64,000 bases of DNA from Xenopus tropicalis (GCF_000004195.4 NC_030681.2:136121506-136185505); one strand, 5' to 3'. Shown: positions 34,291 to 47,320, numbered from the stretch's first letter. Notes: generated from the letters alone by a model not told the origin. A program made the numbers and translations.

Positions 34291-35790
34291 TAAGGATTTT
34301 CATTCAATGCAATAGGAGGCAGTAGGGGGCAATTAAGAGTTTTTTATTTGGATGAGAAGAGCTCTTGATTTTAGCAACTAGATATAACCTCTGTCATAAG
34401 GTAAGCCAGGGCTGCTATTTGCTAGCAAAGAAATAGAAACAGTCACATGAGGAACACTGATCATACCCAGGTGAGCAAAATGAATTCCCAGGGAAATACG
34501 TTTCCCATGCCCTCAGAGCTGATGTCCTTCTTGTTTTTTAATTGCCTCATTACTATCATTGTAATTCAGCTTCTGACTCCTGATTTCATACAAATAGCTA
34601 TTTCTATAGCCTTGTTAATTACCTAAGCGGTCAGCCTTGTTTAGATTTGCATGTAAGTGTTGTTTCTATTGCTATACAAATTAACTCATTTAGACTCAAG
34701 GGTAACATTGCAATGTGGCAATTTACACAAAGAACTCTATTTACAGATAAGAAAGAACAACCGAGTCCAGAATTGTTAGTCAGTGGCCTTCCAGCTGCGG
34801 CTACAAAAGTAAACGAGGGCTACAACTTATATTCAAAGAGCATATTTATATACAAAATTAAAGACATATTTTCAAATAAGGTCCATTTAACAGAAAATGA
34901 GATACTTTACAATTAAGAAACAGCTTAGATCACTCAATATTTTTCTTTTTTGTTGCCATAGCAGAAATAAAGAATTCACTTACTAATTTTTTGTTTATAT
35001 GTTCTTCATGGTTCTACATGGTCTTCAGTTTATATATTATAATCAAAACAGAGATCCCTGAGCCTATGGTGTTTCAGTTATTGGTCCGCTACTTTGTCCA
35101 GTACCTTCCCACAGCTTATCAATGGAAATAAAGGAAGGCACTTAGAGCAACATTAGAATGTCAGTAACTCGTCAGTATTCAAATGTGGTCCAATTGCACA
35201 GCTTCAGACCCTCAACTTAAGGGAGTGAATGAACTGTAACAATGGCAACGAGCCTATGATTAACACGATTGGCACGAAATGCGTAAGCCTGTAATAATGA
35301 TGATGGTATAAATAAAGATTTTTTTAAATACTCTTTTTTAGGTGGCCTGCTTTTGTGGACCTACCCACAGCTTGCCAAAGAATGCGAGTAATTGCTCTAT
35401 AGCGCCTGCTGAGGAGAGGGGGCAGCTCTGTAGGAGTTGCATATGCACAGGCCCTGTCCCTCCATAGCTTCCCTGCATACCAAAGAAGTGCTAGGCAGAA
35501 AGAAGACCTTGATGGACAGAGTCAGTAGCTGGCAAGTCATAATATGCAACTTGCCACAAGTTCCTATCTCCTAAGTTCTGTGTCCTTTAATGCACTATAT
35601 TCTATGGGTAGTGTACTCTTTTTCCTGTAACAAGTAATATTGATTGACTGAGTATTGATTTCAGCTTCAGGGCTCTACACTTGTTTCCCTCGATAACAAA
35701 AATGGTATTTTTCACAGTTTGATTATAATATCCAAGGCTATTGTGATACTAATATCTACAGTTAGTATTAATGTTTGTATATATAGTTAT
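34291..35790. other. Unique sequence; possible conserved block 34520-34920
   Basis: About 34520-34920 is complex AT-rich sequence with repeated TAATTAC/GTAATT-type homeodomain-like motifs and no repeat structure. At about 35265-35330, CACGAAATGCGTAAGCC and ATAAATAAAGATTTTTTT resemble the end of a dispersed repeat. No gene recognised. Confidence 0.3.
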
Positions 35791-37769
35791 GTATGTGAGT
35801 GGGTAGATAGGTCAGTATGGGTCTGTATGTGAGTGGATAGATAGGTCAGTATGGGTCTGTATGTGAGTGTATAGATAGGTCAGTATGGGTCTGTATGTGA
35901 GTGGATAGATAGGTCAGTATGGGTCTGTATGTGAGTGGATAGGTCAGTATGGGTCTGTATGTGAGTGTATAGATAGGTCAGTATGGGTCTGTATGTGAGT
36001 GGATAGGTCAGTATGGGTCTGTATGTGAGTGTATAGATAGGTCAGTATGGGTCTGTATGTGAGTGGATAGATAGGTCAGTGTGGGTCTGTATGTGAGTGG
36101 ATAGATAGGTCAGTATGGGTCTGTATGTGAGTGTATAGATAGGTCAGTATGGGTCTGTATGTGAGTGGATAGATAGGTCAGTATGGGTCTGTATGTGAGT
36201 GGATAGATAGGTCAGTATGGGTCTGTATGTGAGTGGATAGATAGGTCAGTATGGGTCTGTATGTGAGTGGATAGGTCAGTATGGGTCTGTATGTGAGTGG
36301 ATAGATAGGTCAGTATGGGTCTGTATGTGAGTGGATGGATAGGTCAGTGTGGGTCTGTATGTGAGTGGATAGATAGGTCAGTATGGGTCTGTATGTGAGT
36401 GGATAGATAGGTCAGTATGGGTCTGTATGTGAGTGGATAGGTCAGTATGGGTCTGTATGTGAGTGGATAGATAGGTCAGTGTGGGTCAGTATGTGAGTGG
36501 ATAGGTCAGTATGGGTCTGTATGTGAGTGGAGAGATAGGTCAGTGTGGGTCTGTATGTGAGTGGATAGATAGGTCAGTGTGGGTCTGTATGTGAGTGGAT
36601 AGATAGGTCAGTGTGGGTCTGTATGTGAGTGGATAGATAGGTCAGTATGGGTCTGTATGTGAGTGGATAGATAGGTCAGTATGGGTCTGTATGTGAGTGG
36701 ATAGATAGGTCAGTGTGGGTCTGTATGTGAGTGGATAGATAGGTCAGTATGGGTCTGTATGTGAGTGGATGGATAGGTCAGTATGGGTCTGTATGTGAGT
36801 GGAGAGATAGGTCAGTATGGGTCTGTATGGGAGTGGATAGATAGGTCAGTAGGGGTCTGTATGTGAGTGGATAGATAGGTTAGTGTGGGTCTGTATGTGA
36901 GTTTATAGATAGGTCAGTGTGGGTCTGTATGTGAGTGGATAGATAGGTCAGTATGGGTCTGTATGTGAGTGGATAGATAGGTCAGTATGGGTCTGTATGT
37001 GAGTGGATAGATAGGTCAGTATGGGTCTGTATGTGAGTGTATAGATAGGTCAGTGTGGGTCTGTATGTGAGTGGATAGATAGGTCAGTGTGGGTCTGTAT
37101 GTGAGTGGATAGATAGGTCAGTGTGGGTCTGTATGTGAGTGGATAGATAGGTCAGTATGGGTCTGTATGTGAGTGGATAGATAGGTCAGTGTGGGTCTGT
37201 ATGTGAGTGTATAGATAGGTCAGTGTGGGTCTGTATGTGAGTGTATAGATAGGTCAGTATGGGTCTGTATGTGAGTGTATAGATAGGTCAGTATGGGTCT
37301 GTATGTGAGTGTATAGATAGGTCAGTATGGGTCTGTATGTGAGTGGATAGATAGGTCAGTGTGGGTCTGTATGTGAGTGGATAGATAGGTCAGTATGGGT
37401 CTGTATGTGAGTGGATAGATAGGTCAGTATGGGTCTGTATGTGAGTGGATAGGTCAGTATGGGTCTGTATGTGAGTGGAGAGATAGGTCAGTATGGGTCT
37501 GTATGTGAGTGGATAGATAGGTCAGTGTGGATCTGTATGTGAGTGGATAGATAGGTCAGTATGGGTCTGTATGTGAGTGGATAGATAGGTCAGTATGGGT
37601 CTGTATGTGAGTGGATAGATAGGTCAGTATGGGTCTGTATGTGAGTGGATAGATAGGTCAGTATGGGTCTGTATGTGAGTGGATAGATAGGTCAGTATGG
37701 GTCTGTATGTGAGTTGATAGATAGGTCAGTATGGGTCTGTATGTGAGTGGATAGATTGGTAAGTATAGG
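35791..37769 (+). repeat. 34-bp minisatellite array 1 (~59 units)
   Basis: Unit GTCTGTATGTGAGTGGATAG followed by ATAGGTCAGTATGG. 30-bp variants lack one GATA. Single-base variants include GTGTATAG and CAGTGTGG. The array runs almost without interruption for 1.98 kb and ends in a CR1-like tail. The same unit forms array 2 at 43396-44874. Confidence 0.98.
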
Positions 37770-37844
37770 TTGTGGGTGCTGGGTTTACTTGGATGGGTTG
37801 AACTTGATGGACTCTTTTCAACCCTATGTAACTATGTAACTATC
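37770..37844 (+). mobile_element. CR1-like LINE 3' tail following array 1
   Basis: GGATGGGTTGAACTTGATGG then TTTTCAACCCTATGTAACTA. This motif ('TTGAACTTGATGGAC...CAACC...TATGTAAC') is the characteristic 3' terminus of CR1-type LINEs in frogs and other vertebrates. Its position suggests that the minisatellite belongs to the LINE's 3' UTR. Confidence 0.75.
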
Positions 37845-38806
37845 TATGCATTGTCAGAATATACATACTCTCTTTTTCCAAAGAAGGTTCTTCATCATAA
37901 GGAGATTTCACCAGGTAGAAGCCATCAATTTAACAAGTTATTTCATCTGTTATGAACAATAGCTGGTGCAAATTGTAATTTGATTTTGTCGCCTCTTTTA
38001 GTCACATTCTGCAGAGTCATAAAGGCTAATCGTCATTCATCTGAGATTAGTGTCTGTAAGGCAACAGTATTACTGAAATCAAATATAATTAGGGCACTAA
38101 CTGTTACTGATCTGTTTGCACCTACTATCACATTTCTGCTCAGTAAGCAACAATCCCACAGGCAAAGAAATCTGGCTGGTCAGCTGAGATTGCTGTAATG
38201 TATAGTAGGTTTCTGGAGTTTGTCCAGCTTGTCATCATGGAGGGTAGGCTAATCATTTTTATCTCCGTAAACAATAGTGATAAAGGGTCCCAAATGCAGA
38301 GTCATCTATATTCCAGCTACCAGCCATGGATGGCCTTCCAATAGCATGAAGGAAGCTCAACAAAACGGCCATATTAGGTCTGAAACCTTGCTGTGGGACC
38401 CAAAATTCATGCACCAATTTGCACGGTCAAATGTTAGGCCAAATGAAGTATGAATAAAGTAGTATGAGTTTCTCTCTGCATATTGTATCTGATCTATTGT
38501 ACCACCTAAAGGGGACATAAATAATCAAGTGGAAAACACTTATAGCAGGCCTCTGCTAAATAATAAAATAGAAGCTTTACATTTGGAGCAGTTGGGAGAT
38601 CTGCACAGTTTTGTGTCCTAAAGGAAATAGGCAGTGAGCTTATTTAAACCATTTTTGGTACCCATTCTCCATTAGATTGACATATCCCTGTAACAACTAG
38701 CGTTGTCTCCATTTACAATGCTCCATTTGACCTCTCCCTCCCCAGCTCTTTATAGTACTGGAAAAACAGACATCTACTGATGGGATCTCCCTGTTCTGCT
38801 TGCAAG
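37845..38806. other. Unique sequence, nothing recognised
   Basis: No repeat family or coding domain identified. Confidence 0.4.
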
Positions 38807-38814
38807 CTGCCAAC

Positions 38815-39047
38815 TAGGGTTGCCACCTGTCCAGTTTTGACCCAGACAGCCTGGGTTTTCAAGGTACTGTCAGGGTCAAAATCTTCTGCCTATTTTCAAC
38901 ATTCAGAAACTGGACAGAATTGCATCCAGAGGACACAATAACCCTGCCCCTTATGTCATCACATTGTCAGAAATGTCATCACGCCACCGCCATCATCACA
39001 CATGCCCCCTTTGTCCAGGTTTATAACCCAACAAGGTGGCAAGCCTA
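38815..39047. mobile_element. hAT MITE with exact 8-bp TSD
   Basis: TAGGGTTGCCACCTGTCC at the left and GGTGGCAAGCCTA at the right, with CTGCCAAC duplicated at 38807-38814 and 39048-39055. 233 bp, no transposase. Confidence 0.93.
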
Positions 39048-39055
39048 CTGCCAAC

Positions 39056-39815
39056 ACTTGATTGCTCCTTACACAGAGTCATATGCACTTCAGCAAATGT
39101 TTCTCCCAGCTGCCAGCACTATAAAATCATGTAACATTGGCAGTAGTCAGAGGAAGTAGGGGGAAAATAGCAGAATTGCCAACATCTTGTTTTTAAACTT
39201 AAAGATAGTAAGAAACATATTTATATCTATAGTAAGAAACTTTAGTAATAAGTTACTAAAGTTCTTAAGGCTCACAATTTACTTAGATAGCCAATAAATA
39301 TATTTATTAGGTGGGTGCACTAACATTCATGCAATAAAACTTCATTTTATAAAATTTCTTTCCACTAAACGGTCTGCAATTTTTTTCCCCCTGCCATAGC
39401 TGGGTTAACCCTAATATATTTGTGCTGTAAGCATCAGACATAAAAAATGGGGTGTCTACATGAGACATGCTACAGAGACCATAGTCAGCATGCACAGTCG
39501 GGCTCATTAACGTCCACAAGTGCAATGGACAACTTGCGCTTTTCCCCACAGTGAGTTGCATGTAAGACCACTTTGTATAAATACAGGCTCAGTCCTTCCT
39601 ATGAATGAGGATTTTGCACAAAACAGCACTCAAGAAGAAAAGTCCATTGAGTCCAATGCATTTGGCATGAGAATAAACACCCAATTATTTTAGTGCATTT
39701 GCTTCAAGACAAAACTCATATAAAAATGGCCATTGACTGGGAATTCTATCCCCCCAATCCCTTCGGGCCTTAATTTCTGTGTAAAATAATTTGTTTAACC
39801 AAGATGAGACTATAG
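39056..39815. other. Unique sequence, nothing recognised
   Basis: No repeat family or coding domain identified. Confidence 0.4.
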
Positions 39816-40471
39816 GGTTGATTCACTAAGGTGCGATAACGCTTATTGCATGGTTTTTTGCATTAAAACTGATGAGAAAAAAACGCGATACGCTAAAGTT
39901 TTGTTGCATGTGTTAAGTCGCATATCGCATGTGTTAAATAGCGTGCAACTGAATGCGTTAATTTTAATGCATTGCATTAATTCTGGTGCAGAAATAACAC
40001 TAACGCATGATTCACACTTAGGCGTGCTAAATATCGCATTAGTCTGTGCGAAAATTAACACCTACTTGGGGCAGGCGGTAATTATAGAAAAGTACAGTAA
40101 ATGAGCTTTTGGCAACACAACATGGACTTTGCAGTGGGATTTATTCAAGTCTGTGTTGGCCCTAGAGTGATGCAGCCGCCAGTTTGCAGGGAAATGGACA
40201 TTTTCGAAAAAAGTCATTTTACGAACGTAATGGTGTGTATGGCTAATATGGCGTGCATTTTTTCTCACGCAGCAACAATTTGTGCGCGGTGCGTCAATTA
40301 CCGTATGAAAATGGTCTTCGCGACTTAAATAACGCAAACAGCATCGCGTTTAAATTAACGCAAATATCCTTTTAGTGAATCGTGCGTTAAGACACGAAAA
40401 ATAAGACGCTATTAAATTTTTAGGTCATGCTATAAATAGCGCTCGTTTTAACGCACCTTAGTGAATCAACC
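39816..40471. mobile_element. 656-bp MITE (GGTTGATTCACTAAGGTGCG ends)
   Basis: GGTTGATTCACTAAGGTGCG at the left and CGCACCTTAGTGAATCAACC at the right are perfect 20-bp inverted repeats. The interior is rich in ATGCGTTAA / TTAACGC words. Target duplication is not evident. Overlapping open frames on both strands have no conserved domain. Confidence 0.88.
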
Positions 40472-41554
40472 TTCATGTTTAGTATGTATTTCTAACTTTG
40501 GGCATTCCCAAAAGATGTGTAAGAATTAACTTGTTCTGAATTGGGTTCTGCTGCACTCATTGACGTCGGGGAACCCTGGAGCTACCGCCATCTCCAGACC
40601 ATGGTTCTTTTAGCACCCTGCATCAATAGGTGCAACATACTTTTGCTGGAAGAATAGGGTGCACACGTCACTCGCATGTGGAATGCCGGAAATGATGCCA
40701 GATGGACTACAAGGTATTACATTATTTAATTCCATATGCACAGGATAAAGCTTTTTTATGATAACTTTTCAAAGACTACCCTGCACCAGGATTTTACAGC
40801 AGACAAAGCCTATAATAATAGTATATACGTGAGAATTATTTACCCATTCTTATGTTTCTTTGAACTAGCTGATAAAGCTGCCATTTAATTTCAGCTTTCA
40901 ACCCAAGACTCTGGTTTCCGAAATCAAGAGTGGTTTTCAAGGATATTGTCCTGTCTGAGCACATTCCTTTTTGTTTAGATTGTATTTTATCCATATAGTG
41001 CTAACGTGCTATGAGGCACTAAGAGAGCTCTTTCACATCAATCCCAGTGGAGCTTACAATCTAATTTCCCTACCACAGCGGGATCAATATTCTCAAAAGC
41101 CAATTAACCCACCTTTGTTTTTTTGTCTATGAAAAGGGACCAGCCCTCTGGATGGAATCAACTAAAGCATAGGGAGAGCGTGCAGCTTCCATACAGATAG
41201 GGACCTGGTCAGTACTGGGGCGCAAAGCAACAATGTTAACCACCGTGCCATCATGTGGTCCATTCTGTATCCATAATGTTAGTGATTTAAGCAGTAGAAC
41301 AGCTTAGTCAGCAGCATATAGGAATGGGTTGGGCAATGAATAATTTTCAGCCTGGGGGTCAGTCAGGCTAATTTCGCTCTACATTTAAAGACACTAGAAA
41401 TTCACTTAAAATGTTTTAGCACCTTGTGGCTGCAGCCATGTCAGAGACACAATTAGGGTTGAATGATTATGCTGAGCATTTCCCTGGGGACAGCTTCTTG
41501 TCACTCAGTGAATGTGTTCTGCCAATCTATAGCTAGCACTACACATGTACCTGA
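40472..41554. other. Unique sequence with a minor LINE fragment
   Basis: About 41035-41110 holds GTGGAGCTTACAATCTAATTTC, part of the conserved L2-like 3' region on the minus strand. Otherwise nothing recognised. Confidence 0.4.
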
Positions 41555-41822
41555 ATGGCTGCACCTAGTGCACTCTTACCTTTGTGCCTGTATGTTACCC
41601 AACCACTTAGATTGTAAGCTCTACGGGGCAGGGACCTCCTTCCTACTGTGTCTCATACCACATGGCACTTATTCCCTGTGCATTTTTATATATTTATTGT
41701 ATTTATTTATTTATTTATTATAACACTTGTCCTCTCTGTGTGTAATGTTGAATTCTGTAAGATTGTACAGCGCTGCGTACCCTTGTGGCGCTTTATAAAT
41801 AAAATTATACATACATACATAC
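41555..41822 (+). mobile_element. L2-like LINE 3' UTR and (ATAC)n tail
   Basis: TGTATGTTACCCAACCACTT, GTAAGCTCTACGGGGCAGGG and GTGGCGCTTTATAAATAAAA plus ATAC repeats. Collinear with 23527-24103 but without its hAT insertion, giving the ancestral empty site. No coding sequence. Confidence 0.88.
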
Positions 41823-41841
41823 AATAGGATTCTGCTACCAT

Positions 41842-42019
41842 CAGGCCCGGATTTGTGGCGAGGCCACAAAGGCCTGGGCCTAGGGCGGCAGAAATTTAGG
41901 GGCGGCATGACATTTTGCTCCCATACGGAGCAATGGGGACTTCTCCCCACTGCTCCGTATGGGAGTTTAAATGCCCGCGCAAGCGCGTTGCGTTGGCCCA
42001 GGTTTGAAATCCGGCGCTG
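41842..42019. mobile_element. hAT MITE with exact 8-bp TSD
   Basis: CAGGCCCGGATTTGTGGC at the left and GAAATCCGGCGCTG at the right, with GCTACCAT duplicated at 41834-41841 and 42020-42027. 178 bp. A near-perfect internal inverted repeat is built on CTCCCATACGGAGCA. Confidence 0.93.
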
Positions 42020-42263
42020 GCTACCATTCCCTACCAAACACAAGCACCCCATTTGGTTGCCCAAACACCCCATTGGTTGCCAAAATGCTTTGCTGAGCTA
42101 ACAATTCTTTCTCACCAGCCTGTGAGACATGGCCATTTTGTGACTTGTGAAGATTTACAAATTCACAGCTCTATGTTAAAAAAAAGGACAAATAAAAATG
42201 TGAAAGTGTAGTTATGTTTGAAAAAGGCTGTCACACCTTGTGTCTTAACCCTTTCTCCTTGTA

Positions 42264-42422
42264 GAGTGTAAGCTCTTTTGGGCAGGGCCCTCTTCACCTC
42301 TTGTATCGGTTATTGATTGCTTTATATGTTACTCTGTATGTCCAATGTATGTAACCCACTTATTGTACAGCGCTGCGGAATATGTTGGCGCTTTATAAAT
42401 AAATGTTAATGTAATGTAATGT
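42264..42422 (+). mobile_element. LINE 3' tail, (TAATG)n end
   Basis: GAGTGTAAGCTCTTTTGGGC, CGGTTATTGATTGCTTTATA, TTGGCGCTTTATAAATAAAT and a TAATG tail. Plus-strand counterpart of 2337-2495. Confidence 0.85.
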
Positions 42423-43395
42423 ACCATCTTCATATCATGATCTTTTCCCTGCAATCCAGAAGTGTGGCTATCATTAGGTGTCTATATAAAGCTTGGGATG
42501 TGTTGCCTTACTAATAACATGACGTAGTAACAGTTCCCTTGGGTAATAGCCATTGAGAATTCATTGGCATGTCTTGATTTATTGGCCTTTAGTAATGCTC
42601 ATTAAATCAGTTAGAAACTGTTACTGGCTACTAAGAGAAAACACAAGATTTAAAGGTGAAAGAAATGGTGTAATATTATTGAACATTGATTTTTTAAGGC
42701 CTTTAGTTTGCCACGTTTTTTTTTTAATGTTTTAACAGCCTTTAGTGATGTTTGGTGCATTTTAAGCCCACAAAGTTAATATCTTTTTTGAACAGAAAGC
42801 TATAAAGGATTCTAATAATAATAATAATAATAAGGGAAATTATACATTCTAAAGGCTGGGTTTACATTAGCTAGTGATGTCGATGTGACTAACCCTAATC
42901 AACTATATTATGTTAATTGTCCTTCTAATAGTAGGACCCGAGTAGGCTTATGTAGGTAATTGGTGTAAATATGTCCCAGTTCAGTATCCTTTGGCAACCA
43001 ACAGACTGAGTTGGCTGATGTATGCAGTTTGCCGCTGACAACAGTGCATAGGCCATGTGTAATCCAATTGTAGGCCAAAGGCCAAATATGTCTGACAAAT
43101 GGGTGGCTGCAATAACCAAGCATGAGTGCCCAGTTGATTATTATTACTGATATCTGACCAGTTACAATTGGTTATTAGACTTGGGGAAATTTGTGTAAAG
43201 CTAATAAACCTAATATCTTAATCTTTTATTTCATGTTGCTGCATCCATATGGATTGGATGCCATGGTATAAGAAGAGTTGAAACGAATGCACTAAATAAG
43301 TCGTATAGCCAAGGCCTAGTTATATATGTAGGAATTTTTGTCTTTTGTTCGCCTCTGCTTATTATGTTGCAGTGTTTCCCTATAGTGCCCTCCCG
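42423..43395. other. Unique sequence, nothing recognised
   Basis: Short (AAT)n run near 42813-42832. No gene or repeat family recognised. Confidence 0.4.
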
Positions 43396-44874
43396 CTATG
43401 GGTCTGTATGTGAGTGGATAGATAGGTCAGTGTGGGTCTGTATGTGAGTGGATAGATAGGTCAGTGTGGGTCTGTATGTGAGTGGAAAGATAGGTCAGTA
43501 TGGGTCTGTATGTGAGTGTATAGATAGGTCAGTGTGGGTCTGTATGTGAGTGGATAGATAGGTCAGTATGGGTCTGTATGTGAGTGTATAGATAGGTCAG
43601 TGTGGGTCTGTATGTGAGTGTATAGATAGGTCAGTGTGGGTCTGTATGTGAGTGGATAGATAGGTCAGTGTGGGTCTGTATGTGAGTGTATAGATAGGTC
43701 AGTATGGGTCTGTATGTGAGTGGATAGATAGGTCAGTGTGGGTCTGTATGTGAGTGTATAGATAGGTCAGTATGGGTCTGTATGTGAGTGTATAGATAGG
43801 TCAGTATGGGTCTGTATGTGAGTGTATAGATAGGTCAGTGTGGGTCTGTATGTGAGTGTATAGATAGGTCAGTGTGGGTCTGTATGTGAGTGTATAGATA
43901 GGTCAGTATGGGTCTGTATGTGAGTGTATAGATAGGTCAGTATGGGTCTGTATGTGAGTGGATAGATAGGTCAGTGTGGGTCTGTATGTGAGTGGATAGA
44001 TAGGTCAGTATGGGTCTGTATGTGAGTGGATAGGTCAGTATGGGTCTGTATGTGAGTGGATAGGTCAGTATGGGTCTGTATGTGAGTGGATAGATAGGTC
44101 AGTATGGGTCTGTATGTGAGTGGATAGATAGGTCAGTATGGGTCTGTATGTGAGTGGATAGATAGGTCAGTATGGGTCTGTATGTGAGTGGATAGATAGG
44201 TCAGTGTGGGTCTGTATGTGAGTGGATAGATAGGTCAGTATGGGTCTGTATGTGAGTGGATAGATAGGTCAGTGTGGGTCTGTATGTGAGTGGATAGATA
44301 GGTCAGTGTGGGTCTGTATGTGAGTGGATAGGTCAGTGTGGGTCTGTATGTGAGTGGATAGATAGGTCAGTATGGGTCTGTATGTGAGTGGATAGATAGG
44401 TCAGTGTGGGTCTGTATGTGAGTGGATAGATAGGTCAGTTTGGGTCTGTATGTGAGTGGATAGATAGGTCAGTATGGGTCTGTATGTGAGTGGATAGATA
44501 GGTCAGTATGGGTCTGTATGTGAGTGGATAGATAGGTCAGTATGGGTCTGTATGTGAGTTGATAGATAGGTCAGTGTGGGTCTGTATGTGAGTTGATAGA
44601 TAGGTCAGTATGGGTCTGTATGTGAGTTGATAGATAGGTCAGTATGAGTCTGTATGTGAGTGGATAGGTCAGTATGGGTCTGTATGTGAGTAGATAGATA
44701 GGTCAGTATGGGTCTGTATGTGAGTGGATAGATAGGTCAGTGTGGGTCTGTATGTGAGTGGATAGATAGGTCAGTATGGGTCTGTATGTGAGTGGATAGA
44801 TAGGTCAGTGTGGGTCTGTATGTGAGTGTATAGATAGGTCAGTGTGGGTCTGTATGTGAGTTGATAGATAGGTA
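43396..44874 (+). repeat. 34-bp minisatellite array 2 (~44 units)
   Basis: Same unit, strand and variants (GTGTATAG, CAGTGTGG, 30-bp short units) as array 1, 5.6 kb downstream. It ends GATAGATAGGTATAAACC and passes into AACTTAACTATGTAACTAAG. Confidence 0.98.
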
Positions 44875-44912
44875 TAAACCAACTTATAAACCAACTTAAC
44901 TATGTAACTAAG
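44875..44912 (+). mobile_element. CR1-like 3' tail remnant following array 2
   Basis: AAACCAACTTAACTATGTAA resembles the CAACC...TATGTAAC end of the CR1 tail at 37770. Very short. Confidence 0.5.
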
Positions 44913-46162
44913 GGTTAGGGCTCCAGATAGAGCACATATAAAAAGTACATTCAGATAAAACACGATGGAAATTGCAGGACTAGAACATAAACTGCTCATG
45001 GCTGATGTACATATAGCCAAAGCAACACTACTAATTAAATAAGCAAAAAAGGCTAAATAAACTAAAGTGCAAAGATTTATGTGGCACATTTCTTGGATTG
45101 TAAGTTTAAAAATAGCTGCTTTCCTGATGTATATTTTAAATACTACATGCTGGTTGCATTGCAATTAATCTTTTTAAAAGGACCCAAAATATATTGAAAA
45201 CATAGTACTCTGCAATTTGAAGATACAATTACTCATGAAGAAATGGAAACAACATTAAATGTGACCCTTCTAATGATCCTTTACCCTCAGAAACCCAACT
45301 ACACTGGGAGATCCAGATCTCTATGTAAAGGTTGCATTAACATACAAATGAAGCGAATGAACTGGAGGATGTTTTGAAAACTTTTTAAAAAGAGAGAGAA
45401 GGTTGGGGTGGGGACTGCAGCAGAAGGAGATGAATTAGAAGAGAAGGCTTTACTTACACAAGTGCAGATTGGATGGCAGAAGGATAATCAAAGCAGTTGA
45501 GATTGTGTACAAATAGTAAAAAAAAAAAGAAGCTGCTCAGGGGAAAAGCATCACAATGGGGACTGAAAAAGAGCCAATTAAGTAGCAATAAAGGAATCGG
45601 GAAACCTACAAATGAAGGGTTGGGTGGGGGGTGCTGAGACTCACAGTGCCAAAAGAGAGAAAAGGCCAAACATCTGTCGGCCACAATAGTATTGCTCTAG
45701 GGACATTCCTGTATTAGGTGAATCTGAACACTGACATGCTAACAAGGCTGCAGGTTAGACAGCTTTGGGATAAATATTTAGGGATGGATCTTGTTACTGA
45801 CTAAAGTTTTGAAAACAATCAGTTTAGGAGGCATTTACAATTATCCCAGAAGCAAATGCTAGAGGTGCAATATTGCACCCCTTAGTGCTTATTGAAGATG
45901 CACTTACATCTGGGTCTGCTATGTTCCGCAGGTGCAGAGAGAGGTGTTACTTACATGCTTTCCCTTGTCTACTCATGATGAATACAGCACTTCTGAACAC
46001 AGGCAGCAATGTATTCATGTGGGAACTAGAAGCTTTTGTACTGGTGTATTTTTTCCCAAATTGAACACTGCTCCACCATTACTACATAAGCCCTTTTGTG
46101 TTTCTGGTTGAGGAATGTGTACAAAATAAGAGAGACAAATACATTTTGAGGGAAAACTAGGT
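44913..46162. other. Unique sequence, nothing recognised
   Basis: No repeat family or coding domain identified. A poly-A tract lies near 45518-45529. Confidence 0.4.
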
Positions 46163-46439
46163 TAAGGCCACAGGGCATTATTGCTTGGCCTAGAAGCTTC
46201 TAGAAGTGCAGACCTAGAATGAGGCCTTCTGTATCTGCACTTGTGGCCACTGCGTTGGCCCAGGTGCAGATACATGGAGTTGATCTCAGATGCCGTGTTA
46301 ATTTCAGCACCTGGGCTGAAGCAGTGGCACTGGGTACAGACACACAAGTGAGCAGAGGTAAGTACTCAGGCTGTTTCTGGGCTTGCGTTTGTCCACATGC
46401 AGAGAAAAAGCCTTGTCTGACCATAGCCTAAGGCCACAG
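46163..46439. repeat. Insertion-like segment between 11-bp direct repeats
   Basis: TAAGGCCACAG occurs at 46163-46173 and 46429-46439. The interval contains inverted words (CTGCACTTGTGGCC / GGCCCAGGTGCAG) like a MITE, but no clear terminal inverted repeats. Confidence 0.4.
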
Positions 46440-47312
46440 ATCATAGACACTGGTCTGTCTCCAGAAAAGGGGCACAATTAACAAGCTCACAAGAAAATGT
46501 GTAATAATGCATCTTTTGTAAATTGTATGCTCTATTGAAACGGGAAGCAATCCATCAGGATTTATTATTAAATCTCTTGTTAAGATGCTGAAAGTGAAAA
46601 TTCAACCACGGGATGAGGCTGAACATTCCTGATGTACAATTATTACAGGAGGCAATATATATAACCCCCATTTGTACTCATAGGGCTTCTGATAAAGTAG
46701 GATTAAGCTACTGCCCATGCTCTTATAGTAGGCATATTTACTGTATTTTAAAATGCTTAAATAAAGTATTATATATTTTTTAATGATGCCTGGAATTGCC
46801 TGTTCCTGATGCACCATGCAATAGCCTTAGTGTGTGCTTATTCTCCAGCCAGAGGCATTGTAGCGTGTCATTGCATGGACAGAGCAATTGATCTCCTACC
46901 AATATCTGTAAGTGCCCCCACTTCTTAATTTTTTAATTTTCCCCATTTATACTGCCTTGGGTTGAGTATCCACTGAATACACACAAAGCAGCCTTTTGGA
47001 CAAAAACACACCTTGATTCCTGTGCCATACACAGGCACCCTGCATTAGAAGTCAGATGGGGTGCAGGTCCCAATATGATTTGAAAAAAATGTCTGTCTCC
47101 AGGGGCAGTTATAGTTAGAGTGGCTTCATTTCTAAAAGTAAAAAAAAAATAAAAAAGAGAGTAAAGCAGTGCAAAATACCCTAACGAGAAGGAGTATAAT
47201 AGAGGCACTACTCCAAGATATATGTACTTCAATCATCAGTAAATAAATAGATATTAGGGAGGATTCTCACAAATGTACCCCAGTCTGTGCGTGTATGGTA
47301 GGAGCTCCAAAT
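46440..47312. other. Unique sequence, nothing recognised
   Basis: No repeat family or coding domain identified. Confidence 0.4.
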
Positions 47313-47320
47313 AAAAATAT

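Noticed and set aside
35791..37769. CRISPR-like regular repeat array
   Set aside because: Units are contiguous 34-mers with no unique spacers, and the context is vertebrate DNA. It is a minisatellite.
39850..40337. Several overlapping frames of 72-91 codons on both strands
   Set aside because: Within the 656-bp MITE with perfect 20-bp inverted ends.
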